The notes beneath the pieces are model-generated. The model searched no databases. It was not told where the DNA came from and worked only from the letters and a program-made list of their open reading frames with translations. Below, one piece after another: positions 7,162-15,077 of a stretch of DNA of 15,802 nucleotides (positions are counted from its first letter, which is position 1; the number at the start of each line of letters is the position of its first letter). The position numbers were made by a program, and so were the translations under genes. The stretch comes from Chitinophagaceae bacterium (GTDB lineage Bacteria > Bacteroidota > Bacteroidia > Chitinophagales > Chitinophagaceae): positions 1 to 15,802 of the forward strand of contig JADGPY010000171.1 of NCBI GenBank assembly GCA_017882205.1. Direction: 5' to 3'.

Positions 7162-7866
7162 CTATTCCAGTATCTTAACCTCTGTTCGTCTATTTTTCTG
7201 ACGACCGGATTCGGTTGAATTATCCTCAATGGGGGATTGGGATCCATATCCCTTAGCAGTTAGCCTATCTTCTGAAATACCCTTTGAAATCAGATAGGAG
7301 ATGATGGACTTGGCCCTCTCAAGCGAAAGAGCTCGGTTCTTGGCTTCATTCCCTATATTATCGGTATACCCTCCGAGTTCAATTTTCTCGGTGGACTTCC
7401 TTTGCAAAAATTCTACAAGATCATCTAATGTTTTATATGACTCAGGCCTGAGATTAGCTTTCCCAAAATCAAACTCCACATTATCCAGTACAAATGTCTT
7501 TGCTGGATCGAATTCAATGTTAACTGTAAATGGATTCTTATAAAATGCATTTGCTGCAAGTGCGGGTATATCAATAATATTATAACTACTGGAATCTTTG
7601 AAGCCCATGATAAAGATCTCGTATTTATCTCCTGCAGGAAGCTTGGTTGTGAATTTGCCCAATTCATTACTTATTGCCTGGTATTCATTCCCATTCTTAT
7701 TACTCTTAAAAATGATCAGTTCGTTATTTTGGGGCTGCTTTGTTCTCATGTCAACAATTGAACCATCAATTTTAGCATCCTTTGGAAGTGGTGGAGGTGG
7801 TATTTTTTGTGACCTCGCGGATGCGACCAGCAACATCATTCCCAAAACTGAGAAGAACCTACGCAT
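7162..7866 (-). CDS. OmpA family envelope protein
   Basis: A 234-residue exported protein. The signal peptide spans about residues 1-19 (MRRFFSVLGMMLLVASARS) with no lipobox cysteine. A short proline run (PPPPLP, 23-28) leads into a small beta-sandwich resembling the carboxypeptidase-regulatory-like fold (about 31-115), common in Bacteroidota surface proteins. The C-terminal OmpA-like peptidoglycan-binding domain covers about 125-234: NVEFDFGKANLRPES (129-143), GGYTDNIGN (165-173, with D169) and NRRTEV (225-230), including the Asp and Arg that contact diaminopimelate in the family. The likely role is to hold the outer envelope to the cell wall. It lacks the TPR and PD40 repeats seen in many longer Bacteroidota OmpA-family proteins. 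A promoter-like sequence sits just upstream. Confidence 0.9.
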   Translation of the reverse strand: MRRFFSVLGMMLLVASARSQKIPPPPLPKDAKIDGSIVDMRTKQPQNNELIIFKSNKNGNEYQAISNELGKFTTKLPAGDKYEIFIMGFKDSSSYNIIDIPALAANAFYKNPFTVNIEFDPAKTFVLDNVEFDFGKANLRPESYKTLDDLVEFLQRKSTEKIELGGYTDNIGNEAKNRALSLERAKSIISYLISKGISEDRLTAKGYGSQSPIEDNSTESGRQKNRRTEVKILE

Positions 7867-7887
7867 ACTTTTTTATTTTATTAAATG

Positions 7888-7918
7888 TAAAAATAATAAC
7901 TGAGATAAGATTTTCAAT
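7888..7918 (-). promoter_or_regulatory. Candidate promoter of the OmpA-like gene
   Basis: On the minus strand ATTG (7918-7915) is followed after 19 bases by TATTTTTA (7895-7888), one mismatch from TAnnTTTG. The spacing fits the Bacteroidota -33/-7 arrangement. The ATG at 7866 would be about 15 bases from the start of transcription. This suggests the OmpA-like gene can be transcribed separately from nrdJ. Confidence 0.4.
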
Positions 7919-7969
7919 TTGCTGATACCTGATATTAGATGCGAAAACAGTATTTATAGTTGCTTTTTA

Positions 7970-10900
7970 TCAACTGCAACCCATACTATTTCCACAGTTC
8001 AGACATTTATAACAAGTGCCGCTGCGGATGGTAATATGTCCACAAGTATTGCATGGAGGTGCATCGCTTTGCATACTCTGGTTGGCGCTATTAACAGCAT
8101 CCATGCCTGTATGCTTTTTTCTCATGGTATCACCACGATGGCTTTGTGTAGCAGGAGTAGCAGAATTTCCGATCACCCGAACTTCACTAAGTTCAGGAGT
8201 CCTTTCTCCAATAGTTGGAGTGGATTCATCCCATGCTTCATTTCCTATGTTCTGCACTTCCGGTTTATCAAGTACATGCACCAGGTCATTTCTTCCAAGG
8301 TATTCATATGCCAGTGAACGGAACATAAAGTCGATGATTGAAGTAGTGGTCTTAATGTTCGGATGATCTACCATTCCGCATGGTTCGAAACGGGTGAATA
8401 CAAATTTTTCAACGAACTCTTCCAGGGGTACTCCATATTGTAAACCAATTGAGATTGAGATTGCAAAACAATTGAGCATGCTCCGCATCGTAGCTCCCTC
8501 TTTTGCCATATCAATGAAGATCTCTCCCAATGTTCCATCATTATATTCACCCGTTCTGAGGAACAATGCCTGCCCGTTGATCTTAGCTTTTTGTGTAAAG
8601 CCTCTTCTTTTAGCTGGAAGGGCCCTGCGTTCAACGATCATAGCCAGTTGTCTTTTCAAAGCCGTGTCCGCGCTACTTTGCACTCTTTTATTTACTTCCT
8701 CTAAAAGATCTTCGACAGTCAGCTTACTCATATCAACTATGCGTGAATCATTGATCACTTCTTTCTGATGCGTAGCATCCCCGTTTTGCTCAATATCTTC
8801 CTTCTTCTTTTTATCGCTTTTGTTGCTGAGCGGCTGTGATAATTTTGATCCATCACGGTACAGTGCACATGCTTTTAATCCAAGTTCCCAACTAAGTTTA
8901 TTTGCTTCAGATATTTCTTCAATGGTTGCCTCGTTTGGAAGATTGATCGTTTTCGAGATGGCCCCGCTGATAAATGGCTGGGTTGCTGCCATCATTCGTA
9001 TGTGGCCGCTATGATGAATGAATCTTTCTCCCTTGTGACCACATTTGTTTGCACAATCAAATACAGCCAGGTGCTCATCTTTGAGGAGAGGTGCCCCCTC
9101 AACGGTCATAGTTCCACAGATATAAATATTTGCTTCCTCTATTTCTTCATTGGAAAAGCCAAGTGCTTCAAGCAAGCTCCATTCAAAGTTTTCATATTGT
9201 CCTTTTGTAAATCCCAAACGTTGTAAACATTCTTCTCCAAGTGTAAACACGTTAAATACAAATCCTATTTCAAATGCTGTTGCTAATGCAGACTGGATAA
9301 CTTTTATATCCTGTGGAAGAAAGCCTTTTTCTGTAAGTGTGCGTATATTGATGTGAGGAGCACCTTCAAGGGTAGCATGTCCCTTGGCATAATTTACAAT
9401 AGCTTCAATTTCAGTTTCACTATATTTTAAATTTCTCAATGCCTGTGGCACGCTTTGATTAATGATCTTAAAATAACCACCTCCACTAAGCTTTTTGAAT
9501 TTCACCAAAGCGAAATCTGGTTCCACACCAGTGGTATCACAATCCATTACAAGGCCAATAGTTCCTGTAGGTGCAATTACAGTTGCCTGAGCATTACGAT
9601 AACCGAATTTTTCACCCATAATCACTGCATCATCCCATGCTTTTGTAGCAGCCCTTAATAAATAATCAGGGCAATACTTTGCGTTGATCCCTTGTGGCCT
9701 TATCTCTATGCCTTCGTAGGCTTCCATTGCATCATAAGCAGCAGCACGATGATTACGCATCACCCGAAGCATATGTACTTTATTTTCCTCATATTTACTA
9801 AAGGTTCCCAGGTGAGAAGCAAGTTCAGCTGAAGTTTTGTAGGAAATACCTGTCATGATCGCAGTAATCGCACCTGCTATACCCCGAGCCTCTTCACTAT
9901 CATAAGGAATCCCACTTACCATTAACATACTTCCAAGATTAGCATAACCAAGTCCTAGTGTTCTGTAATCATACGAAAGCTGGGCAACTTCTTTGCTGGG
10001 AAACTGGGCCATTAGAACCGAGATCTCCAAAACGGTTGTCCATAACCTCACTGTATATTCAAAACCCTGGACATCAAAACTGTTGTCGTCCTCGTTAAAG
10101 AATTTACGAAGGTTTACAGAGGCAAGGTTGCATGCGGTATTATCGAGGAACATATACTCACTGCAAGGGTTTGAAGCTCTTATTGGCCCTCCTTCAGGGC
10201 AAGTATGCCATTCATTAATAGTTGTATGGTATTGTGTTCCAGGATCAGCACAACGCCAGGCTGCATAATTGATTTTATCCCAAAGATCCTTTGCTCTTAC
10301 CTTTTTCATTGTACGTCCATCACTTCTTGCTGTCAATTCCCAATCGCCATCCTGTTCGAGGGTATGGAAAAATTCGTTGGGAATTCGAACAGAGTTATTA
10401 CTGTTCTGGCCACTTACTGTCTTATATGCCTCACCTTCATAATCACTTGGATATCCTGCAGCAATTAATACAGCTACTTTCTGCTCTTCTTCCACTTTCC
10501 AGTTTACAAACTTTTCAATCTCAGGATGATCAATATCAAGGCAAACCATTTTTGCAGCCCTACGTGTAGTACCACCACTTTTTATTGCGCCTGCAGCCCG
10601 ATCGCCAATTTTAAGAAAACTCATCAGGCCGCTCGAAGTACCACCACCACTTAGCTTTTCACCTTCACCACGAATGCTGCTGAAGTTAGTACCTACCCCA
10701 CTTCCATATTTGAATATGCGGGCTTCCCGAACCCATAAGTCCATTATACCCCCTTCATTTACCAGGTCATCTTCAACACTTAAGATAAAACATGCATGTG
10801 GTTGAGGACGCTCGTATGCAGAAGTTGATTTTTTTAACTGGCCATCTTGTTGATCTACATAATAATGCCCTTGTGGCTTTCCTTTAATTCCATATACTTC

Positions 10901-11332
10901 GTGCAGGCCAGTATTGAACCATTGTGGTGAATTTGGAACACATGCCTGGTTAAGGATACAGTATACCAGCTCCTCATAAAATACCTGTGCATTTTCTGCG
11001 GACGTAAAATAACTATTGCGTTCACCCCAAACCCTCCAGCAATGCGCCATACGATGCGCTACTTCTCTAATAGATGTTTCTCTTCCAGTACTTCCATCGG
11101 GTTGAGGCACCCCTGCCTTTCTAAAATATTTTTGTGCAAGAATATCTGTAGCGATCTGGCTCCATTGTCTTGGCACCTCCACATTATCCATCTGGAACAC
11201 TATCTCGCCCGTCGTGTTCTTTATTACCGATGTCCTGCAATCATACTCGAACATATCATACGGAGACACACCAGCTTTTGTGAACTGACGGGGAAATTGG
11301 AGGCCTTTTTCAGACAGCTTGTTATTTGACAT
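7970..11332 (-). CDS. nrdJ: Vitamin B12-dependent (class II) ribonucleoside-diphosphate reductase
   Basis: A 1120-residue class II ribonucleotide reductase that makes deoxyribonucleotides using adenosylcobalamin as radical source, without need for oxygen. The active-site cysteines fit the class: C181 in PHACFILSVEDDL, then the N-x-C-x-E motif at NPCSEY (N388, C390 thiyl position, E392) and C401 eleven residues later, the same spacing as T. maritima C322-C333. The allosteric and barrel core runs to about residue 790. A linker and a TSCPD-type domain follow (about 908-1020, including GTLGEIFIDMAKEGATMRSM). The tail is cysteine-rich (C1094, C1097, C1107, C1110, C1113, C1119), a zinc-ribbon-like or redox CxxC tail expected in long NrdJ proteins. 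The start ATG at 11330-11332 is preceded by a good promoter. No cobalamin riboswitch is visible and the leader is too short for one. An NrdB-like small subunit is not needed and not present. Confidence 0.96.
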   Translation of the reverse strand: MSNNKLSEKGLQFPRQFTKAGVSPYDMFEYDCRTSVIKNTTGEIVFQMDNVEVPRQWSQIATDILAQKYFRKAGVPQPDGSTGRETSIREVAHRMAHCWRVWGERNSYFTSAENAQVFYEELVYCILNQACVPNSPQWFNTGLHEVYGIKGKPQGHYYVDQQDGQLKKSTSAYERPQPHACFILSVEDDLVNEGGIMDLWVREARIFKYGSGVGTNFSSIRGEGEKLSGGGTSSGLMSFLKIGDRAAGAIKSGGTTRRAAKMVCLDIDHPEIEKFVNWKVEEEQKVAVLIAAGYPSDYEGEAYKTVSGQNSNNSVRIPNEFFHTLEQDGDWELTARSDGRTMKKVRAKDLWDKINYAAWRCADPGTQYHTTINEWHTCPEGGPIRASNPCSEYMFLDNTACNLASVNLRKFFNEDDNSFDVQGFEYTVRLWTTVLEISVLMAQFPSKEVAQLSYDYRTLGLGYANLGSMLMVSGIPYDSEEARGIAGAITAIMTGISYKTSAELASHLGTFSKYEENKVHMLRVMRNHRAAAYDAMEAYEGIEIRPQGINAKYCPDYLLRAATKAWDDAVIMGEKFGYRNAQATVIAPTGTIGLVMDCDTTGVEPDFALVKFKKLSGGGYFKIINQSVPQALRNLKYSETEIEAIVNYAKGHATLEGAPHINIRTLTEKGFLPQDIKVIQSALATAFEIGFVFNVFTLGEECLQRLGFTKGQYENFEWSLLEALGFSNEEIEEANIYICGTMTVEGAPLLKDEHLAVFDCANKCGHKGERFIHHSGHIRMMAATQPFISGAISKTINLPNEATIEEISEANKLSWELGLKACALYRDGSKLSQPLSNKSDKKKKEDIEQNGDATHQKEVINDSRIVDMSKLTVEDLLEEVNKRVQSSADTALKRQLAMIVERRALPAKRRGFTQKAKINGQALFLRTGEYNDGTLGEIFIDMAKEGATMRSMLNCFAISISIGLQYGVPLEEFVEKFVFTRFEPCGMVDHPNIKTTTSIIDFMFRSLAYEYLGRNDLVHVLDKPEVQNIGNEAWDESTPTIGERTPELSEVRVIGNSATPATQSHRGDTMRKKHTGMDAVNSANQSMQSDAPPCNTCGHITIRSGTCYKCLNCGNSMGCS

Positions 11333-11373
11333 AAGGTTAATAATTATTAGAGTTATGAGTTAGTTTTGATAAA

Positions 11374-11403
11374 CGGGGACAACGAAAATATTTGTTGTAC
11401 CCG
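11374..11403. promoter_or_regulatory. Candidate operator: 30-base imperfect palindrome over the nrdJ promoter
   Basis: The arms CGGGGACAAC (11374-11383) and GTTGTACCCG (11394-11403) are inverted repeats matching at 9 of 10 positions around a 10-base AT-rich centre. The palindrome covers the nrdJ -7 element and reaches from about the expected transcription start into the spacer. This is a classic place for a repressor dimer. It does not match the NrdR box, so the regulator is unknown. Confidence 0.5.
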
Positions 11404-11413
11404 AACAATCAAA
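11383..11413 (-). promoter_or_regulatory. Candidate nrdJ promoter
   Basis: On the minus strand TTTG (11413-11410) and TATTTTCG (11390-11383, one mismatch from TAnnTTTG) are separated by exactly 19 bases, a normal Bacteroidota arrangement. Transcription would begin near 11377, giving a leader of about 45 bases before the nrdJ ATG. Confidence 0.55.
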
Positions 11414-11488
11414 CGTGGAAATATCAACATCTGTGGAAAAGAATTGTTTACAATTATTTAACCCAGGCAGGTATTGCGTTTTTCAATT

Positions 11489-11517
11489 TTTGCACATTTT
11501 GGGACAAAATAAATTTG
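11489..11517 (+). promoter_or_regulatory. Candidate dtd promoter
   Basis: TTTG (11489-11492) and TAAATTTG (11510-11517, exact TAnnTTTG) are separated by 17 bases, at the short end of the accepted range. Transcription would begin near 11523, leaving a leader of about 120 bases before the dtd ATG at 11646. Confidence 0.45.
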
Positions 11518-11645
11518 CGAAGACAGATTTAATTTGGTAACACTACATGTTTGATTTTTGTTTTCGCTATTCCGGTCGCCTTTTATTGATTTTATATAGA
11601 CCTATCCTTTATGCAACATCACCCATAATTAAATACAAAAAAATC

Positions 11646-12098
11646 ATGAGAGCAGTTATACAAAGAGTTTCTACAGCAAGTGTAACTATAGATGGGATGG
11701 TAAAAGGAAGCATTAAAACCGGGCTACTTGTATTTATGGGAATTGAAGAAGCAGATGGAGAAGAGGATATTACCTGGTTGAGTAATAAAATGGTAAACCT
11801 GCGCATTTTTGATGATAGATATAAAGTGCCTAATATTTCCGTAAAGGATATTCAGGGCGAAATTCTTCTCATCAGCCAGTTCACATTGCATGCCGCGGTA
11901 AAAAAAGGTAACAGGCCCAGTTATATGAGAGCAGCCAAACCTGATTTTGCAAATTTAATGTACGAGAAGATGATCCTGCAATTAGAAAGCGATCTTGGAA
12001 AGCCAGTTGCCACAGGCGAATTTGGCGCCGACATGAAAGTATCACTCCTGAACGATGGACCTGTGACTATCTTAATCGATACTAAACAAAAAGAATAG
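11646..12098 (+). CDS. dtd: D-aminoacyl-tRNA deacylase
   Basis: Dtd removes D-amino acids (and glycine from tRNA-Ala) wrongly attached to tRNA, protecting translation in the cytoplasm. From the ATG at 11646 the protein is MRAVIQRVSTASVTIDG and 150 residues long, the normal size. The family motifs SQFTL (77-81, with the Thr/Gln used to handle substrate) and NDGPVT (136-141, whose Gly-cis-Pro sorts D from L) are intact, as are KKGNRPSY and TGEFGADM. An upstream in-frame ATG at 11547 would add 33 residues unlike any Dtd, so it is rejected. It is the first gene of a plus-strand series, and the permease gene begins 34 bases after its stop. Confidence 0.95.
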   Translation: MRAVIQRVSTASVTIDGMVKGSIKTGLLVFMGIEEADGEEDITWLSNKMVNLRIFDDRYKVPNISVKDIQGEILLISQFTLHAAVKKGNRPSYMRAAKPDFANLMYEKMILQLESDLGKPVATGEFGADMKVSLLNDGPVTILIDTKQKE

Positions 12099-12125
12099 AA
12101 TGATTAAATGATAGAATGATTAAAT
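12096..12125 (+). repeat. Short tandem repeat at the end of dtd
   Basis: TAGAATGATTAAAT occurs at 12096-12109 and again at 12112-12125, a 16-base period repeated almost twice. The first copy includes the dtd stop codon. The AT-rich unit fills most of the gap to the permease gene and may simply be a replication-slippage product. Confidence 0.7.
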
Positions 12126-12132
12126 TTTAGTA

Positions 12133-13446
12133 ATGCGATCAGTTTCTTCAAATAAGAAGATTAGAACAGTACAATTAATTGCACTTGTATTTCTTACTGT
12201 CTCCGGGGGGCCCTATGGCCTTGAACCATTACTTACTTATGCGGGGCAACATGCTGCACTTCTATTACTGATCCTCACTCCACTACTTTGGGATCTTCCA
12301 ACTATTGCCACCGTACTCGAATTGAACAGCATGATGCCAATTACAGGCGGATATTACCAATGGGTAAAAAGAGCGTTGGGTTTACATTGGGCCTTTTATG
12401 AAGGATGGTGGACATGGCTGTACACCTTTGTTGATCTTGCGATCTACCCCGTCCTTTTTGTTGAATACCTTGGATTCTTTTTCCCGGAAATCCACGCATA
12501 TAAAATTCCAATCTGTTTAGGAATCATCTGGCTTTCAACTATATTAAATATTCTTGGAATTGTGCCCGTTGGAAGAATTTCTGTGGTGCTGGGAGTAATT
12601 GTGATCGCCCCATTCATTGTGCTCATTGTAATGGCATTTCACCAACACACCGGTTCAATTTCTTTTCCTTCTCAAACATTCGAAGGAAATACATATTCAG
12701 CAATCGGGATGGGGCTTTATACGGTAATGTGGAATTTCATTGGTTGGGATAATACTACAACATATGCAGATGAAGTAAACAAACCCATTCGGGCATACCT
12801 GGTTTCAGTAACAGGCTCATTTCTCCTGATCTTCGCTCTTTATTTTGTCACTGTTTTTATATCCCAGGTCTCAGGAATTGACCTCGATGTATTAAAGAAT
12901 GATGGATACCCTGCTCTGGGAACCCTTATTGGAGGAAAATGGTTAGGTGGCTTTATTGCCTTAGGAGGAATGGCCAGCGCGATTGGTTTGTATTCCTCAG
13001 TTCTTCTATCAGTATCACGGATACCAAAAGTGATGGCTGATGATAATTTACTTCCTGCTAAATTACATGAGCTACATCCACGTTTTAAAACTCCATACAT
13101 TTCAATTCTGTGCTGCTCTTTGGTTGTGAGCATCATGGTCTTTTGGACATTTGAAGATCTTTTGATCATTGATGTAACATTATATGGAGCTGCCTTGATC
13201 CTTGAATTCATTAGCCTCATCATATTGCGTATAAAAGCACCGGGGGAGCACCGGCCTTTTAAAATACCCCTTGGCATTCCTGGCCTCTGCATAATGATAT
13301 TGCTGCCACTTTGCGTTTATGCCATCGCGTTATCAGCAGCCTTCATCAATACAGGACAAAGTTTTAAACCAATCATATTTGCCTGCATTTGTATAATAAG
13401 TGCAGAAGTTATTTGGCGTATAATTTTATGGCGGAAGAATAAATAA
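12133..13446 (+). CDS. APC-family amino acid/polyamine permease
   Basis: A 437-residue integral inner-membrane protein with about 12 hydrophobic segments, fitting the APC (amino acid-polyamine-organocation) superfamily. TM1 carries the unwound substrate-binding segment VSGGPYGLEPLL (23-34), and TM2-3 have ITGGYYQWVKRALG. The later sequence VMWNFIGWDNTTTYADEVNKP (starting near residue 199) is the TM6 region. The GGPYG-E pattern and the DNTTTYADEVNKP stretch resemble the PUT/L-type branch that includes polyamine and amino acid transporters of plants and protozoa, more than the common GSGIFG branch. The substrate remains unproven. The gene follows dtd by 34 bases and precedes the serine hydrolase by 54 bases on the same strand. 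Confidence 0.85.
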   Translation: MRSVSSNKKIRTVQLIALVFLTVSGGPYGLEPLLTYAGQHAALLLLILTPLLWDLPTIATVLELNSMMPITGGYYQWVKRALGLHWAFYEGWWTWLYTFVDLAIYPVLFVEYLGFFFPEIHAYKIPICLGIIWLSTILNILGIVPVGRISVVLGVIVIAPFIVLIVMAFHQHTGSISFPSQTFEGNTYSAIGMGLYTVMWNFIGWDNTTTYADEVNKPIRAYLVSVTGSFLLIFALYFVTVFISQVSGIDLDVLKNDGYPALGTLIGGKWLGGFIALGGMASAIGLYSSVLLSVSRIPKVMADDNLLPAKLHELHPRFKTPYISILCCSLVVSIMVFWTFEDLLIIDVTLYGAALILEFISLIILRIKAPGEHRPFKIPLGIPGLCIMILLPLCVYAIALSAAFINTGQSFKPIIFACICIISAEVIWRIILWRKNK

Positions 13447-13500
13447 ACTCAAAACAATTTCCGTATGAATCAATAAATTGCAATCTATAACTTAAAAGTA

Positions 13501-15036
13501 ATGAATTCAATACTTCGCTATCTGCTATTCTTAGTTTGCATCAATACCTATTCGATTAAGAATGCTACAGCTCAAATATCCCCAGAGGGATTTCATAAAA
13601 TAGAAGAATCTTTTCCTCTTATTGACAGATTATTTAAAGAATATGCAGCTAAGAATCATTTTCCGGGATTTGTTTATGGACTAATAATAGATGGAAAATT
13701 AATCCACACAGCAAACACTGGTTATACTGACCTCGAAAAGCCAATCACCGCCAACAGCCAATCAGCATTTCGAATTGCTTCCATGACGAAAAGCTTTACA
13801 GCCATGGCTATCTTACAACTGAGGGATGAAGGAAAGTTAAAACTTGACGATCCGGCTTATCGCTATATTCCCGAATTAAAAGGTTTACACTATCCAACAA
13901 TTGATGCTGCCGATATAACTATTCGAAACCTGCTCACTCATGGCGCTGGTTTTCCTGAAGATAATCCCTGGGGGGACAGACAACTTAGTCTTACTGATGA
14001 AGAAATGATGAAGATGATAAGAAAAGGAATTTCATTTTCAAATGATCCGGGAATCTCATACGAATACAGCAATATGGGATTTGCCATGCTTGGATATGTT
14101 ATTAAAAAAGTTACGGGCAAAACATATGAACAATATATTACTGAACATATTTTGACGCCTTTAGGTATGACGCATACTTACTGGGAGTATACAAATGTTC
14201 CGGAGGGCAAGCTTGCGTTCGGGTACAGGTGGCAAAATAACAAGTGGGTCAAACAGCCATTATTGCACGATGGAGCTTATGGGGCAATGGGTGGAATGAT
14301 CACAACCATCGAAGATTTTAGTAAGTATGTCGAACTTCATCTCTCAGCCTGGCCACCTTCCAATGCAAAAGAAACAGGCCCGGTTAAAAGAAGCTCAATT
14401 CGGGAAATGCAACACCCATGGAATTTTAGCACATTAAATGCACAATATAAATATCCTTCCGGCAGAGCTTGTCCTATCGTTTCGGCCTATTGTTATGGCC
14501 TGCGTTGGTCAAAAGATTGTGATGGAAGAGTAACAATTGGCCATAGTGGAGGTTTGCCTGGCTTTGGAAGTAATTGGACAATACTACCAGATTATGGCAT
14601 CGGAGTAATTGCATTCAGTAACCTTACCTATGCACCTGCCAGTACTTTCAATGTTCAGGTCTTAGATACACTTATTTCATTAGCTAAACTGCAACCAAGG
14701 CAAATACCAGTGTCTTCAATATTGAATCAGCGAAAAAATGAGCTGCTCGGGTTACTACCCGACTTTAAAAATGCACAGGCTGGCGGAATATTCTCAGTGA
14801 ATTTCTTCATGGACTATTCTATCGATTCATTAAAAAAAGAAGCCGATAAAATCTTTACAAATGCAGGCACAATTATTCGTGTAAGAGAACTTGTTCCAGA
14901 AAATAATTTGCGGGGATCTTTTATTCTCGAATGTGAAAAAGCACTTATTGTAGTAAGTTTCACCCTTACCCCTGAAAACCCTCCACTGATACAAGAATAC
15001 CATATATGGCAACTCCGGAAGCAAGAAGGTTTATAG
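13501..15036 (+). CDS. Secreted serine hydrolase, beta-lactamase class C/DD-peptidase-like
   Basis: A 511-residue exported enzyme of the serine beta-lactamase-like (Pfam Beta-lactamase) superfamily. The signal peptide ends around residue 24 (NATA-QIS). The catalytic SxxK is S94-M-T-K97, followed by LLTHGAG (144-150), the second-motif tyrosine in YSN (Y189-N191), and HSGG (348-351) in place of the KTG motif. These are the full set for this superfamily. The last 130 residues or so (after about 380) form an extra C-terminal domain without clear identity. Members include esterases, D-aminopeptidases and DD-carboxypeptidases as well as beta-lactamases, so resistance should not be assumed. It probably acts on peptides or esters in the periplasm. 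Confidence 0.87.
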   Translation: MNSILRYLLFLVCINTYSIKNATAQISPEGFHKIEESFPLIDRLFKEYAAKNHFPGFVYGLIIDGKLIHTANTGYTDLEKPITANSQSAFRIASMTKSFTAMAILQLRDEGKLKLDDPAYRYIPELKGLHYPTIDAADITIRNLLTHGAGFPEDNPWGDRQLSLTDEEMMKMIRKGISFSNDPGISYEYSNMGFAMLGYVIKKVTGKTYEQYITEHILTPLGMTHTYWEYTNVPEGKLAFGYRWQNNKWVKQPLLHDGAYGAMGGMITTIEDFSKYVELHLSAWPPSNAKETGPVKRSSIREMQHPWNFSTLNAQYKYPSGRACPIVSAYCYGLRWSKDCDGRVTIGHSGGLPGFGSNWTILPDYGIGVIAFSNLTYAPASTFNVQVLDTLISLAKLQPRQIPVSSILNQRKNELLGLLPDFKNAQAGGIFSVNFFMDYSIDSLKKEADKIFTNAGTIIRVRELVPENNLRGSFILECEKALIVVSFTLTPENPPLIQEYHIWQLRKQEGL

Positions 15037-15077
15037 TTCTTAGTTATAGATTAACTTACAACTGTTTTTAGAACAAT

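Larger units (their letters stand above)
11333..11645. other. Divergent regulatory region between nrdJ and dtd
   Basis: This 313-base gap holds no convincing gene. It contains back-to-back promoter candidates for nrdJ (minus) and dtd (plus), a 30-base imperfect palindrome over the nrdJ promoter, and a short palindrome AATTGT-TT-ACAATT at 11442-11455 between the two promoters. The frame of dtd stays open upstream to an ATG at 11547, but that 33-residue extension has no resemblance to the Dtd family. Confidence 0.6.

Noticed and set aside
11333..11402. NrdR box or cobalamin riboswitch before nrdJ
   Set aside because: The central palindrome matches the NrdR consensus poorly beyond AT content and is not in tandem. 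The expected leader of about 45 bases is too short for a cobalamin riboswitch, and no B12-box-like sequence was seen.
11547..11645. N-terminal extension of dtd from the upstream ATG
   Set aside because: The 33 extra residues do not resemble Dtd proteins, while the ATG at 11646 starts the canonical MRAVIQRV sequence and gives the standard 150 residues.
13501..15036. Serine hydrolase as an antibiotic-resistance beta-lactamase
   Set aside because: The SxxK, YxN and HxG motifs are shared by esterases and peptidases. The HSGG in place of KTG and the extra C-terminal domain are more like the general serine hydrolase group than a dedicated AmpC enzyme.
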